Shown piece after piece: positions 23,897 to 33,050 of a DNA stretch of 44,563 nt. Within the stretch, counting starts at the first letter, position 1; the number at the start of each line of letters is the position of its first letter. The position numbers and the translations under genes are program-made. Origin of the DNA: Bacteroidales bacterium (GTDB taxonomy: Bacteria; Bacteroidota; Bacteroidia; Bacteroidales; GCA-2748055); the NCBI GenBank assembly GCA_021740585.1, contig JAIOZM010000029.1:1-44563 (forward strand). Direction: 5' to 3'. Under the pieces are notes generated by a model. That model was given only the letters and a program-made list of their open reading frames with translations, made no database searches and was not told the origin of the DNA.

Positions 23897-26833
23897 ATGT
23901 ACCTAAACACACACTCATACTACAGCCTCCGATACGGAACCATGTCGCCGGAGAGAATAATTGAAGAGGCGCGCAGATATGGTGTTAAAACACTTGCGTT
24001 AACCGATATTAATAATAGTACCGGTATAATTGATTTTGTAAAACTTTGTCATGAGAATGGCATTAAAGCCATAGCAGGCATAGAGTTTCGCGATTCCGAC
24101 CGCTATTTGTACACAGGAATAGCACGGAATAATAAGGGTTTCTCTGAATTAAACGAATTTTTATCCTGGCATAACGAGAAAAAAGAAGCTTTACCCGACC
24201 GTCCGCCGAAGTTTAGCAATGTATGGATAGTATATTCTTTGCAGAATTTTCCAAAAAAATTCCGGTCAAATGAACTGGTGGGTGTCAGGCCAAATGAGGT
24301 AAACAGACTCCTCTCCTTCCCTGTCGCCGATCTGATAAGCCGGCTTATCATCTGGAAACCGGTAAGTTTCGCAAATAAAGATGAGTTTGTAATTCATCGA
24401 CATCTGAGGGCTATAGATCACAATACTCTCCTTTCTAAACTTATACCTGAGAATCTGGGATCAGAAAATGATACTATGATTTCCCCCGACCTGCTGATTT
24501 GCGCTTACGAAGACTATCCCCAAATCATAAGGAATACCGGGGTGCTGACCGACGATTGTCATATTCAGTTCAACTTCAACAGTATAAAAAACAAACAGGT
24601 GTTCACAACAAGCCGGAATGACGATAAGGTTTTGCTCGAAAAGCTGGCGATGGAAGGAATGAAATACCGATATAAAACAAATACTAAAGAAGCGGAGAAA
24701 CGGGTGAGACACGAACTGGAAATCATAGACAAACTTGGATTTTCATCCTATTTTCTTATTACCTGGGATGTAATCCGCTATTCTATGTCGCGGGGATATT
24801 ACCATGTGGGACGTGGAAGCGGCGCCAACTCAGTGGTAGCTTATTGTCTGAAAATTACGAATGTAGATCCCATAGAACTGGATTTATATTTCGAACGTTT
24901 TATCAATCCTAAGCGTACGAGTCCACCCGATTTCGACATAGACTATTCCTGGAAAGAAAGAGACGATGTTCTCGATTATATTTTCAAACGCTACGGCAAA
25001 CGTCATACGGCTCTTATCGGCACCATGTCGACTTTTAAAGGAAAATCTATCTTTCGGGAACTGGGAAAAGTGTACGGTCTGCCCAAAGAAGAAATTGACC
25101 GGCTGGTAAACGATCCTTCCCACGAATTAAATAAGAATGAAATTATCGATCAGATTTATGCCATTGGGAAAAGAATTGTTGATTTCCCCAACCTGCGAAG
25201 CATACATGCGGGTGGAGTATTGATTTCCGAAGAACCCATTACCAATTATATAGCTCTTGATATGCCGCCAAAAGGACTGCCAACAACGCAATGGGATATG
25301 TATGTGGCTGAGGAACTTGGTTATGAAAAACTGGATATTCTGAGTCAGCGTGGTATTGGACACATTGGTGAAGCAGCACAGATTATTGAGCAAAATCAGG
25401 GCATCACAGTCGACGTACACCGCGTTCATGAGTTTAAAGTCGATCCGAAAGTCCGCCATCAACTGAAAGAAGGCGAAACCAATGGCTGCTTCTATATTGA
25501 AAGTCCTGCCATGCGCGGACTCCTGAAAAAACTCCGCTGCGATAATTATATCAGTCTAGTGGCTGCCAGCTCCATCATACGACCCGGCGTTGCCAAATCG
25601 GGAATGATGAAAGAATACATACGGCGTTTTCATAATCCGGATGGATTCGAATACCTGCATCCTGTTATGAAAGAACAACTTAGCGAGACATACGGGGTAA
25701 TGGTTTATCAGGAAGATGTTATTAAAATTGGTCATCATTTTGCCGGACTCGATCTTGCCGATGCTGATGTACTGCGCAGGGCTATGAGTGGAAAATTTCG
25801 TTCTCAAAAAGAACTCGACAGGATTGCCATGAGGTTTTTCAACAATTGTAAATCCTTTGGCTATCCAGATACACTAAGTCAGGAAGTCTGGCGACAAATA
25901 AGTTCCTTCGCAGGATATTCCTTCTCAAAGGCCCATTCTGCTTCTTACGCAGTGGAGAGTTTTCAAAGTCTTTTCCTGAAATCCCATTATCCACTTGAAT
26001 TTATGGTGGCTGTTATCAACAATTTTGGCGGATTTTACCGTAGCTGGGTGTATTTCAACGAAGCAAAACGATGTGGTGCCAATATTCTTCTCCCCTGTCT
26101 TAACAACAGCGATTTTACCACAAATATTAAAGGAATTGATATCTATATGGGCTTTGTGCATGTGCAGAATCTCGAAACCAATACAATTAACCGGATTTTG
26201 GATGAAAGATCGCGCAATGGCCTTTTCAGAGATCTGGAAGATTTTAGCAACCGGGTGAAAATAGGCCGGGAACAAATGGTGCTTCTCATTCGGATTAATG
26301 CTTTTCGATTCACAGGGAAAGATAAAAAAGAATTGCTGTGGGAAGCCCATATGACTATCGGGAAAGAGCTGCCTGAACTGAAAAGCCTGGAACTATTCGG
26401 AATTCAAAAACGGGAATTCAAACTACCTGTTCTCAGCCGGGAAATAATCGAAGATGCCTACGATGAAATAGAATTGCTTGGTTTTCCGGTTTCCTTAAGC
26501 TATTTTGATATGCTTACTACCCGGTTCAGGGGTGAAATTTTAGCCCGCGACCTCATCAATAATATAGGCAAAAAAGTAAAAATGGTCGGACAGCTGGCCT
26601 CACTGAAAAATGTATATACCATTAAAAGAGAATATATGCATTTCGGAGCCTTTCTCGATGCCGAGGGAGAATTCTTCGATACGGTAAACTTTCCTGATAC
26701 ATTGAAAAAATACCCTTTCAGAGGATACGGAGTTTATCTTATACTTGGAACCGTTGTGGAAGAGTTTGGTTTTCCGAGTGTTGAAGTGGAAAAAATGGCG
26801 AGACTGGAGATGAGGGGGGATCCGAGGTTTTAG
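23897..26833 (+). CDS. dnaE: DNA polymerase III alpha-type subunit, short error-prone DnaE
   Basis: The 978-residue C-family polymerase begins with a PHP domain (YLNTHSYYSLRYGT ... ALTDINNSTG) whose metal motifs are altered (TDIN instead of TDH), then the palm with HVGRGSGANSVVAYCL, the catalytic Asp pair in PPDFDIDYSW (about 350) and HAGGVLIS, fingers (YGVMVYQEDV, AGYSFSKAHSASYA) and a helix-hairpin-helix region near 790-830. It is about 180 residues shorter than replicative DnaE, with a reduced C-terminal OB/tau-binding part. This fits the DnaE2/ImuC group that works with a Y-family partner in induced mutagenesis. It follows dinB after 247 bp of repeat-bearing DNA, in the same direction. 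Confidence 0.9.
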   Translation: MYLNTHSYYSLRYGTMSPERIIEEARRYGVKTLALTDINNSTGIIDFVKLCHENGIKAIAGIEFRDSDRYLYTGIARNNKGFSELNEFLSWHNEKKEALPDRPPKFSNVWIVYSLQNFPKKFRSNELVGVRPNEVNRLLSFPVADLISRLIIWKPVSFANKDEFVIHRHLRAIDHNTLLSKLIPENLGSENDTMISPDLLICAYEDYPQIIRNTGVLTDDCHIQFNFNSIKNKQVFTTSRNDDKVLLEKLAMEGMKYRYKTNTKEAEKRVRHELEIIDKLGFSSYFLITWDVIRYSMSRGYYHVGRGSGANSVVAYCLKITNVDPIELDLYFERFINPKRTSPPDFDIDYSWKERDDVLDYIFKRYGKRHTALIGTMSTFKGKSIFRELGKVYGLPKEEIDRLVNDPSHELNKNEIIDQIYAIGKRIVDFPNLRSIHAGGVLISEEPITNYIALDMPPKGLPTTQWDMYVAEELGYEKLDILSQRGIGHIGEAAQIIEQNQGITVDVHRVHEFKVDPKVRHQLKEGETNGCFYIESPAMRGLLKKLRCDNYISLVAASSIIRPGVAKSGMMKEYIRRFHNPDGFEYLHPVMKEQLSETYGVMVYQEDVIKIGHHFAGLDLADADVLRRAMSGKFRSQKELDRIAMRFFNNCKSFGYPDTLSQEVWRQISSFAGYSFSKAHSASYAVESFQSLFLKSHYPLEFMVAVINNFGGFYRSWVYFNEAKRCGANILLPCLNNSDFTTNIKGIDIYMGFVHVQNLETNTINRILDERSRNGLFRDLEDFSNRVKIGREQMVLLIRINAFRFTGKDKKELLWEAHMTIGKELPELKSLELFGIQKREFKLPVLSREIIEDAYDEIELLGFPVSLSYFDMLTTRFRGEILARDLINNIGKKVKMVGQLASLKNVYTIKREYMHFGAFLDAEGEFFDTVNFPDTLKKYPFRGYGVYLILGTVVEEFGFPSVEVEKMARLEMRGDPRF

Positions 26834-27050
26834 GGATCTTGCATGCAACATCCGTACTATATTTGTCCCCTATTAAAAGAATAGAAAATCGAGAATCTCT
26901 CGCTGCCGGGTTTGCTCCGGTGATGCAAGGCAGGCAGGCTCGAATATTAACGGTTTTGTACATTTCTAAATAATGCGACAAAAGAAAAGGTATTATTTTT
27001 ATCTTTGGGTAGAAGAATTTTGAAACGAATACTAATTTAATTCCCTATTT

Positions 27051-28340
27051 GTGAATAATTTACAACCACTTAAAGCAGAAAAAAGGATAAGTTCCATAGA
27101 TACCTTGCGAGGAGTGGCACTTTTAGGGATACTACTTATAAATATTGCAGGAATGGCTTTACCCGATCCTGCCTATTTCGATCCTTCCTTAAGCGGTGGT
27201 CATACCGGATGGAACCTGAAGGTTTTCTTTATAAACAGCATGTTTTTTGAAGGAACCATGCGAGGATTATTTTCCCTGCTTTTTGGAGCCGGTATTGTGC
27301 TTTTTGTAAACGTCAAAGAAGATTCAGGTAATCGTTTCGAATTATTGGAAGTTTGGTACAGGAGGCTTATTTGGCTAATCGTAATTGGAATGATTCATGC
27401 ATATATTCTCTTATGGCCGGAGGAAATCTTGTTTGCTTACGGAATGATTGGTCTGCTATTATTTCCCTTCAGAAGATTGAGTCCTGAAAAACTAATAGGC
27501 ATTTCAGCAGCAATAGTTCTTGTGGGAGTATTTCTGAATGTTCAGGATGCAAATACTTCGAAAAGGGAACAAAAACATTATTTTGATGCGGTTTCACTAA
27601 TAGAAAGAGGTGAAGAAATCCCTTACGAAACCTTGTTGGATTACTATAGCTGGCTTGAAAAATATGCTGTAATGAAGCCTTCAGCTGAAATACTGGAAAG
27701 CAGGATGGAAAGAATGCAAAATGGCTACGCAGATGCTTTTAAAGAGCAGAAAAAGAAGAGCTATTTTTTTGAATCTGAATATCATTACCGGCACAATTAT
27801 ATTGACATTTTAAGTATGATGCTTTTAGGAATTGCCCTATTCAAATTAAGAATTCTACATGCTGAAAAATCCTCTCGATATTACTTCCTTATGATCCTCA
27901 TTGGATATGGCATAGGACTAAGTATAAATTATTTTGAAACAACTTCTTACATAAATTCCAACTTTGCTTTAATAAAGTATTATGAACTTCTGAGAACTTA
28001 CGATTTGGGAAGAATACCCACTATGATGGGGCATATCGGACTCATAATGTTGTTCTGTAAATCAAATCTTATTCCTTTTCTAAAGAGTGCATTATCAGCG
28101 GTTGGGCGCATGGCACTTACTAATTATATAATGCATACAATTATTGCAAGTATTATTTTTACAGGCTTTGCCCAGTACGGAAAATGGCAACGGTTTGAAT
28201 TGTATTATCTGGTGGCAGCCATCTGGATATTTCAGCTGATACTAAGTCCCATCTGGCTTAGATATTTCCGTTTTGGTCCGGTTGAATGGCTTTGGAGGAG
28301 TTTAAGCTATCAGAAGAGGCAGCCGTTTTTTAAGAAATAG
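27051..28340 (+). CDS. DUF418 family multi-pass membrane protein
   Basis: The 429-residue protein starts at GTG 27051; an in-frame stop shortly upstream rules out a longer form. The N-terminus ISSIDTLRGVALLGILLINI is the hallmark RG-x-A-L-x-G-I of DUF418/acyltransferase-like membrane proteins, followed by FEGTMRGLFSLLFGAGIVLF and about ten hydrophobic helices. The C-terminal DUF418 part is visible from about residue 290 (AVGRMALTNYIMHTIIASII, LSPIWLRYFRFGPVEWLWRS). Function is not established; a transporter or membrane acyl-transfer role has been supposed for relatives. It is an isolated gene that ends convergently with tyrA across a repeat array. Confidence 0.88.
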   Translation: MNNLQPLKAEKRISSIDTLRGVALLGILLINIAGMALPDPAYFDPSLSGGHTGWNLKVFFINSMFFEGTMRGLFSLLFGAGIVLFVNVKEDSGNRFELLEVWYRRLIWLIVIGMIHAYILLWPEEILFAYGMIGLLLFPFRRLSPEKLIGISAAIVLVGVFLNVQDANTSKREQKHYFDAVSLIERGEEIPYETLLDYYSWLEKYAVMKPSAEILESRMERMQNGYADAFKEQKKKSYFFESEYHYRHNYIDILSMMLLGIALFKLRILHAEKSSRYYFLMILIGYGIGLSINYFETTSYINSNFALIKYYELLRTYDLGRIPTMMGHIGLIMLFCKSNLIPFLKSALSAVGRMALTNYIMHTIIASIIFTGFAQYGKWQRFELYYLVAAIWIFQLILSPIWLRYFRFGPVEWLWRSLSYQKRQPFFKK

Positions 28341-28356
28341 AAGTATTACCACATCA

Positions 28357-28490
28357 TCCTTCGACAGGCTCAGGAACCATCCTTCGGCCCTTCGACCCTT
28401 CGACAAGCTCAGGGACCTCAGGCTCAGGGACCTCAGGCTCAGGAAGCATCCTTCGGCCCTTCGACAAGCTCAGGGACCTCAGGCTCAGGA
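28357..28490. repeat. Array of CTTCGACAAGCTCAGG-type repeats between convergent genes
   Basis: Units of the form CCTTCGACAAGCTCAGG occur three times (first with CAGGCTC), interleaved with GGACCTCAGGCTCAGG and CATCCTTCGGCC. This motif recurs as an intergenic repeat in many bacterial genomes. The flanks hold ACCACATCA words like those at 22.4 and 40.8 kb. Confidence 0.75.
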
Positions 28491-28507
28491 ACCACCACAT
28501 CACTATA

Positions 28508-29305
28508 TCACTTCTTTTCCACACCAAAATTCTCTCTGATTGCTGCAAGATAGGCATGTAAGGCTTTTGTATCTCTGTTTCTGATCATATCGACAAGCCT
28601 GGTAAGACTTTCGCTTATCTTCTCAATTTGTTCCAGACTTTGCGGATTTAGAAGGATTTCTGAAAGAAGAAAATCGTCCTCACTTAAAAGTCCTTTAGCA
28701 ATTTCGTGATGTTTTCTGAAGGTAGTGCCGGGAGCTACTTGTTCCTTCATACATGAGGCAAATACCAGGGTTGAAGAAAAGGGAACCGAAAGTGAATATG
28801 CAATGGTCTGGTCGTGCATTTCGAAGGAAAATTCATGGATTTTTAATTTCAATCCGCTGTAGAATTTTCTAAAAAATTCTTTTCCCTCCTTATCAGACTC
28901 TTCTATAATTATGGCACTTTCCTCTTTTAAATCTTTAACATTTGCAAAGGTTGGCCCAAACATAGGGTGGGTGGAAACAAAGCGTCTTCCTGCCTTTTTA
29001 TAATATTCTGCCAGGCCATTTTTAACAGAGGTAAGATCGGCAAGAATTACATTTTGTGGTAAATGCGGCACCAATTCCTCAAATACCTTTACGGTGTTTT
29101 CAAGGCTTACTGCATTTATCAGAATATCGGGTTCGAATTCGAATAATTCCTCGAGGTATAAAAATTTTCTTGAATTGAAGAAATATTTAAGTCTGTTACG
29201 ATCAGCATCATAAACACCAACTTCATAATCAAGACAAAGGGATTCCACTAACCAGGAGCCCATATTACCGGCTCCAACCACTGCAATTCTCATTTTATTC
29301 ATCAT
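28508..29305 (-). CDS. tyrA: Prephenate dehydrogenase
   Basis: The 265-residue enzyme oxidatively decarboxylates prephenate to 4-hydroxyphenylpyruvate in tyrosine synthesis. The NAD-binding Rossmann motif AVVGAGNMGSWL is at the N-terminus, STHPMFGPT (prephenate-binding His/Pro region) around 113-121, and a helical C-terminal dimerisation domain follows. There is no ACT domain. Possible starts are 29305, 29302 and 29293; the last fits the family N-terminus best (MRIAVVGAG) and the first overlaps aroC by 11 bp. It is the last gene of the aromatic operon. Confidence 0.88.
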   Translation of the reverse strand: MMNKMRIAVVGAGNMGSWLVESLCLDYEVGVYDADRNRLKYFFNSRKFLYLEELFEFEPDILINAVSLENTVKVFEELVPHLPQNVILADLTSVKNGLAEYYKKAGRRFVSTHPMFGPTFANVKDLKEESAIIIEESDKEGKEFFRKFYSGLKLKIHEFSFEMHDQTIAYSLSVPFSSTLVFASCMKEQVAPGTTFRKHHEIAKGLLSEDDFLLSEILLNPQSLEQIEKISESLTRLVDMIRNRDTKALHAYLAAIRENFGVEKK

Positions 29306-30299
29306 CCTGTATATATATTCTTTTAATTTTATCTTCCATCATCATTAAGTCCGCCAATACAATAGCCACAGCCCCCTCCACAACGGGCGGAACCCTTAAT
29401 GCAATGCATTTATCATGTCTTCCTTCCACCACCAAATCTTCCATTTCCTCTGTTTTAAAATTTAATGTCTTTTGGGGTTGTGAGGTACTACTCGTTGGTT
29501 TAACAGCCACTCTGAATACTATATCATTGCCATTTGTAATTCCACCGTTTATTCCTCCGGCATGGTTGGTTTCGGTTTTCCCGTCAATATTGATAATATT
29601 ATCATTATGCTCGCTCCCTATCATTTTCGCCGCCTGAAATCCGGAGCCAAATTCGATAGCTTTTATGGCAGGAATTGCAAAAATAATATGACTAATTAAA
29701 GATTCAACCGAATCGAAAAATGGTTCTCCCAATCCCACCGGCAGATTTGACACCCTGCATTCAACAATGCCACCAATAGATTCATTTTCCTCTATGGCTT
29801 TATCCACAGCTTTTTCAATATCGGTCATCCCACCTGCCTCAATAAGCCTTGCTGTTATATTTATTTCACCCAAAAGAGCTTTGGCGATTACACCGGCTGT
29901 AACCAGACCCAGGGTAAGCCGTCCTGAGAAATGTCCGCTGCCTCTATAGTCTTCAAATCCGCCAAACTTCCTCATCGCTACAAAATCGGCATGGCCGGGC
30001 CGGGGTAAATCGCGAAGTTCCAGATAATCGACCGATCGGGTATTACTATTTTCAAACTGAATATTTATAGGCGCACCTGTAGTGGTATTATTGAAGAATC
30101 CACTCATAAAATGGGGAATATCAAATTCGATGCGGGGAGTGGTACCTTTAGCTCCGCTTTTTCTTCTTCTAAGATCTGTTTCAAAATCTTTTTCGGACAG
30201 GAATAAACCTGCGGGACAACCATCCACTACAACTCCAATAGAATTACCGTGCGATTCTCCGTACACTGAAACCCTGAATAATCTTCCAAATGAGTTCAT
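29295..30299 (-). CDS. aroC: Chorismate synthase
   Basis: The 334-residue enzyme converts 5-enolpyruvylshikimate-3-phosphate to chorismate with reduced FMN. Family signatures visible: GESHGNSIGVVVDGCPAG (residues 14-31), the RRRKSGAKGTTPR segment (about 44-56), RPGHADFVAM, RGSGHFSGRLT and GRHDKCIALRVPPVVEG near the C-terminus. Slightly short for the family but all signatures are present. It starts 1 bp after the aroD stop codon and overlaps the tyrA start, so translation is probably coupled. Confidence 0.95.
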   Translation of the reverse strand: MNSFGRLFRVSVYGESHGNSIGVVVDGCPAGLFLSEKDFETDLRRRKSGAKGTTPRIEFDIPHFMSGFFNNTTTGAPINIQFENSNTRSVDYLELRDLPRPGHADFVAMRKFGGFEDYRGSGHFSGRLTLGLVTAGVIAKALLGEINITARLIEAGGMTDIEKAVDKAIEENESIGGIVECRVSNLPVGLGEPFFDSVESLISHIIFAIPAIKAIEFGSGFQAAKMIGSEHNDNIINIDGKTETNHAGGINGGITNGNDIVFRVAVKPTSSTSQPQKTLNFKTEEMEDLVVEGRHDKCIALRVPPVVEGAVAIVLADLMMMEDKIKRIYIQDDE

Positions 30300-30300
30300 A

Positions 30301-30939
30301 TTATGCTATTTTCATTATTTTAAATAATTCTCTCATCTCTTTCACTGTAAGTTGTCCGGGTGCCGTAGCCGACTCCTTATTGGCAGCAGCAAAAGTAAAT
30401 TCAGCTCCAAGAACAGGGGCAGCAACCCTTGTAAGCATTCCCTTTTCGCCCATACCCAGAATAACTTTCCGTCCTTTTTTTCTATATAATTTTATAAGAT
30501 TTACAGTATCTTCATCGGAATTCACCATGCATGCAATCTTCGCAATATCGGCTCCTGAATCAAAGCAATTTTTCAGAATTGACTTAAGCTCATCTGAATC
30601 AGGTGTTCTCTCATAATTATGGTATGAAAGTATCAAGTGAGTCTGACTGTCTTTCATTTCCTCTTTCAGCCAGTCTAATAATTCATCGGTCGATTCAATT
30701 TCAAGATCAAGATATTCAACACCCTCACTTAAAGCCTTTGAAAACAGGGATTTCCGGTCGATACTGTTTTTTGAATCCTTCCTGCAGGTAAATACGATTT
30801 TTGCCGGAGAATGAATTAAAGAAGTGTATTCTTCATCAGAAAAATTCAATAAATCGGCTCTGATTTCGATCATTTCTGATTCTTCAGCGATTTTCAATGC
30901 CTCCGCAAAACTTATATGTCCCAGGCTAACACAAATCAT
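30301..30939 (-). CDS. aroD: Type I 3-dehydroquinate dehydratase
   Basis: The 212-residue enzyme dehydrates 3-dehydroquinate to 3-dehydroshikimate through a Schiff base. Seen: EIRADLL near 25-31, catalytic His in LILSYHNYE (about 106) and Schiff-base Lys in IAKIACM (about 137), with substrate-binding Arg in TRVAAPVLGAEFTF. It overlaps the aroB end by 14 bp and is followed 1 bp later by aroC. The type I fold is found in Bacteroidota, where the type II enzyme is also common. Confidence 0.92.
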   Translation of the reverse strand: MICVSLGHISFAEALKIAEESEMIEIRADLLNFSDEEYTSLIHSPAKIVFTCRKDSKNSIDRKSLFSKALSEGVEYLDLEIESTDELLDWLKEEMKDSQTHLILSYHNYERTPDSDELKSILKNCFDSGADIAKIACMVNSDEDTVNLIKLYRKKGRKVILGMGEKGMLTRVAAPVLGAEFTFAAANKESATAPGQLTVKEMRELFKIMKIA

Positions 30940-31954
30940 TTAAAATTGATTTTAAATCCGTTAATTTCAATTTATACACTATGGCTTTGCCTTCAGCTTC
31001 CAAAACAATGAATTGCATTATATTTCCAGCCTTCTTTTTGTCTTTCATCATTACTTCAGCCATAGTATCAATATCAAAATCTGCTGTAACAGGAAGGCCG
31101 CATTTATCTAATAAACCACTAAGTTTGTCAACTATACCAGAATTAATTAATCCAAGATTTACAGACATCCGGGCAGCGAGTATCATCCCAAGACTAACCG
31201 ACTGACCATGACTTATCCCATGAAGTTTTTCGATGGCATGACCAAAGGTATGTCCAAAATTCAGGATTTTCCTTTCGCCTGATTCATTTTCATCAGACTG
31301 CACTATATCGACCTTAACCTTCACAGAATCAAAAACCAACTTTTCAAGTACTTCCTTATCCTTATTAAATGCCTGTTCGATATTGACCTCCAAATAGTCT
31401 GAAATTTCAGGATTCTTGATAAATCCATATTTAATGATTTCAGCAAAACCATCGGTATATTCTGTAAGTGGAAGAGTCTCAAGGCTTTTCACATCACAGA
31501 TTACAAATTCGGGCTGTCTGATGGTTCCCAATAGGTTTTTATAACCTTCGAAATTAATTCCATTTTTACCCCCAACAGAGGCATCAACCTGTCCGAGCAA
31601 GGTTGTTGAAACAAATCCAAAACTTAGTCCTCTAAAATAGGTTGAAGCCACAAAACCTGCCAGATCAGTTGTAACACCGCCTCCGATTCCCACAATTTTC
31701 CAGCTTCTGTCGACTCCTAATTCAAGTAATTTTCCAAATACAGAAGTGTAAAATTCTATGCTTTTACTTCTCTCACTTTCAGGCACTTCAATATATTTAA
31801 ATCCTGCCAGTTTGTTTTTGTGAAAATGAAGAACATTTTCATCTACCAGCAAGACTGTTCGCTCAGGATCGACGAAATTCCTCAGATTAGCCATGCTTTC
31901 GGAGACATAGATTCTGGAATGACCGGAGCTTGTATTTAATTCGAGATTAAGCAT
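30926..31954 (-). CDS. aroB: 3-dehydroquinate synthase
   Basis: Start chosen at ATG 31954, overlapping the upstream stop by 8 bp; another ATG at 31975 would add 7 residues. The ~342-residue NAD- and metal-dependent enzyme makes 3-dehydroquinate from DAHP. Motifs: IGIGGGVTTDLAGFVASTYF (residues about 86-105), LLGQVDASVGGKNGIN, FAEIIKYGFI and the metal-binding FGHTFGHAIE with GISHGQSVSLGM. It lies between the DAHP synthase fusion and aroD, with overlaps on both sides. Confidence 0.94.
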   Translation of the reverse strand: MLNLELNTSSGHSRIYVSESMANLRNFVDPERTVLLVDENVLHFHKNKLAGFKYIEVPESERSKSIEFYTSVFGKLLELGVDRSWKIVGIGGGVTTDLAGFVASTYFRGLSFGFVSTTLLGQVDASVGGKNGINFEGYKNLLGTIRQPEFVICDVKSLETLPLTEYTDGFAEIIKYGFIKNPEISDYLEVNIEQAFNKDKEVLEKLVFDSVKVKVDIVQSDENESGERKILNFGHTFGHAIEKLHGISHGQSVSLGMILAARMSVNLGLINSGIVDKLSGLLDKCGLPVTADFDIDTMAEVMMKDKKKAGNIMQFIVLEAEGKAIVYKLKLTDLKSILNDLC

Positions 31955-33050
31955 CTTTTTTATTCGACTGTGCATTCATAATTGCAGTCTGTTTGTTTAT
32001 TGATTCCTGATGGATAGCCCTGAATACTTTGGTTATAAAATCGTCACTCAATCCCTTTTTTGAGCCCAGATTTAAACGTTTTTTGAGCATATCATCCCAA
32101 CGTTTTGACTGGAGAATGGTAAGATTATTTTCTTTTTTATGAGCTCCGATTTCAGCAGCCACCTGCATCCTTTTTTCAAACAAATTTATCAATTTGTCAT
32201 CCATTTTATCAATCTGTTCACGCAATTCTGCTAAATTTAACTCTACCTCCATTTCTGCCCCGGATTCTCTCAGGATCAAACGATCGAGCATTGATTTAAG
32301 CGCATCGGGAGTTAATTGTTGCTGGGCATCGCTAAGGGCTTTATCAGGATTAATATGAGATTCAATAATTAATCCGTCAAAGTTCAAGTCCATAGCTTTT
32401 TGTGATACATCATAGAGTAACTGACGGTTTCCGCAAATATGACTTGGATCTGTGATAATTGGCAAATCAGGAATTCTTCGTCTGATTTCGATAGGGATTT
32501 GCCATTGAGGATCGTTTCTAAAAAGAGTTTTATCATAGTTTGAAAAACCTCTGTGAATGGCTGCCAGTTTTGTAATACCGGCATTATTAATCCTTTCGAG
32601 AGCTCCGATCCACAGTTCAACATCAGGATTAACGGGGTTTTTCACCAATACGGGAATATCAACACCCTTCAGAGCATCTGCAATATCCTGAACGGCAAAA
32701 GGATTAGCTGAAGTTCTGGCTCCAATCCATAAAATATCTATCCCATGTTTTAGCGCTTCATAAACATGTTTAACATTTGCCACTTCTGTGGCAGTTATCA
32801 TACCGGTTTCTTCCTTTACTGTCCTCATCCACTTTAATCCCACGCTTCCCACACCCTCGAAGGCATTTGGACGGGTTCTGGGCTTCCAGATACCGGCTCT
32901 GAAAATTTTCACACCATTAGCGCTGAGAGCTCTGGCTGTTAATAAGAGTTGTTCTTCTGTCTCCGCCGAACAAGGTCCGGCAATTATTAATGGACGAGTA
33001 ACACACTCACCACACCATGAGAAATTCTCAAGTTTCAAATCTATACCCAT
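31947..33050 (-). CDS. Bifunctional DAHP synthase - chorismate mutase
   Basis: The 367-residue fusion has a KDO8P/DAHP synthase-type barrel at residues 1-260 (PLIIAGPCSAETEEQLLLTA, FRAGIWKPRTRPNAFEGVG, LVKNPVNPD, IIESHINPDKALSDAQQQLT) and an AroQ-type chorismate mutase at about 270-355 (LREQIDKMDDKLINLFEKRM, VAAEIGAHKKEN). It makes DAHP from phosphoenolpyruvate and erythrose-4-phosphate and also converts chorismate to prephenate, supplying both PheA and TyrA in the same operon. C-terminal mutase fusions to DAHP synthase are typical of Bacteroidota and are thought to allow feedback control. The start codon overlaps the pheA stop (TAATG). Confidence 0.93.
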   Translation of the reverse strand: MGIDLKLENFSWCGECVTRPLIIAGPCSAETEEQLLLTARALSANGVKIFRAGIWKPRTRPNAFEGVGSVGLKWMRTVKEETGMITATEVANVKHVYEALKHGIDILWIGARTSANPFAVQDIADALKGVDIPVLVKNPVNPDVELWIGALERINNAGITKLAAIHRGFSNYDKTLFRNDPQWQIPIEIRRRIPDLPIITDPSHICGNRQLLYDVSQKAMDLNFDGLIIESHINPDKALSDAQQQLTPDALKSMLDRLILRESGAEMEVELNLAELREQIDKMDDKLINLFEKRMQVAAEIGAHKKENNLTILQSKRWDDMLKKRLNLGSKKGLSDDFITKVFRAIHQESINKQTAIMNAQSNKKDA

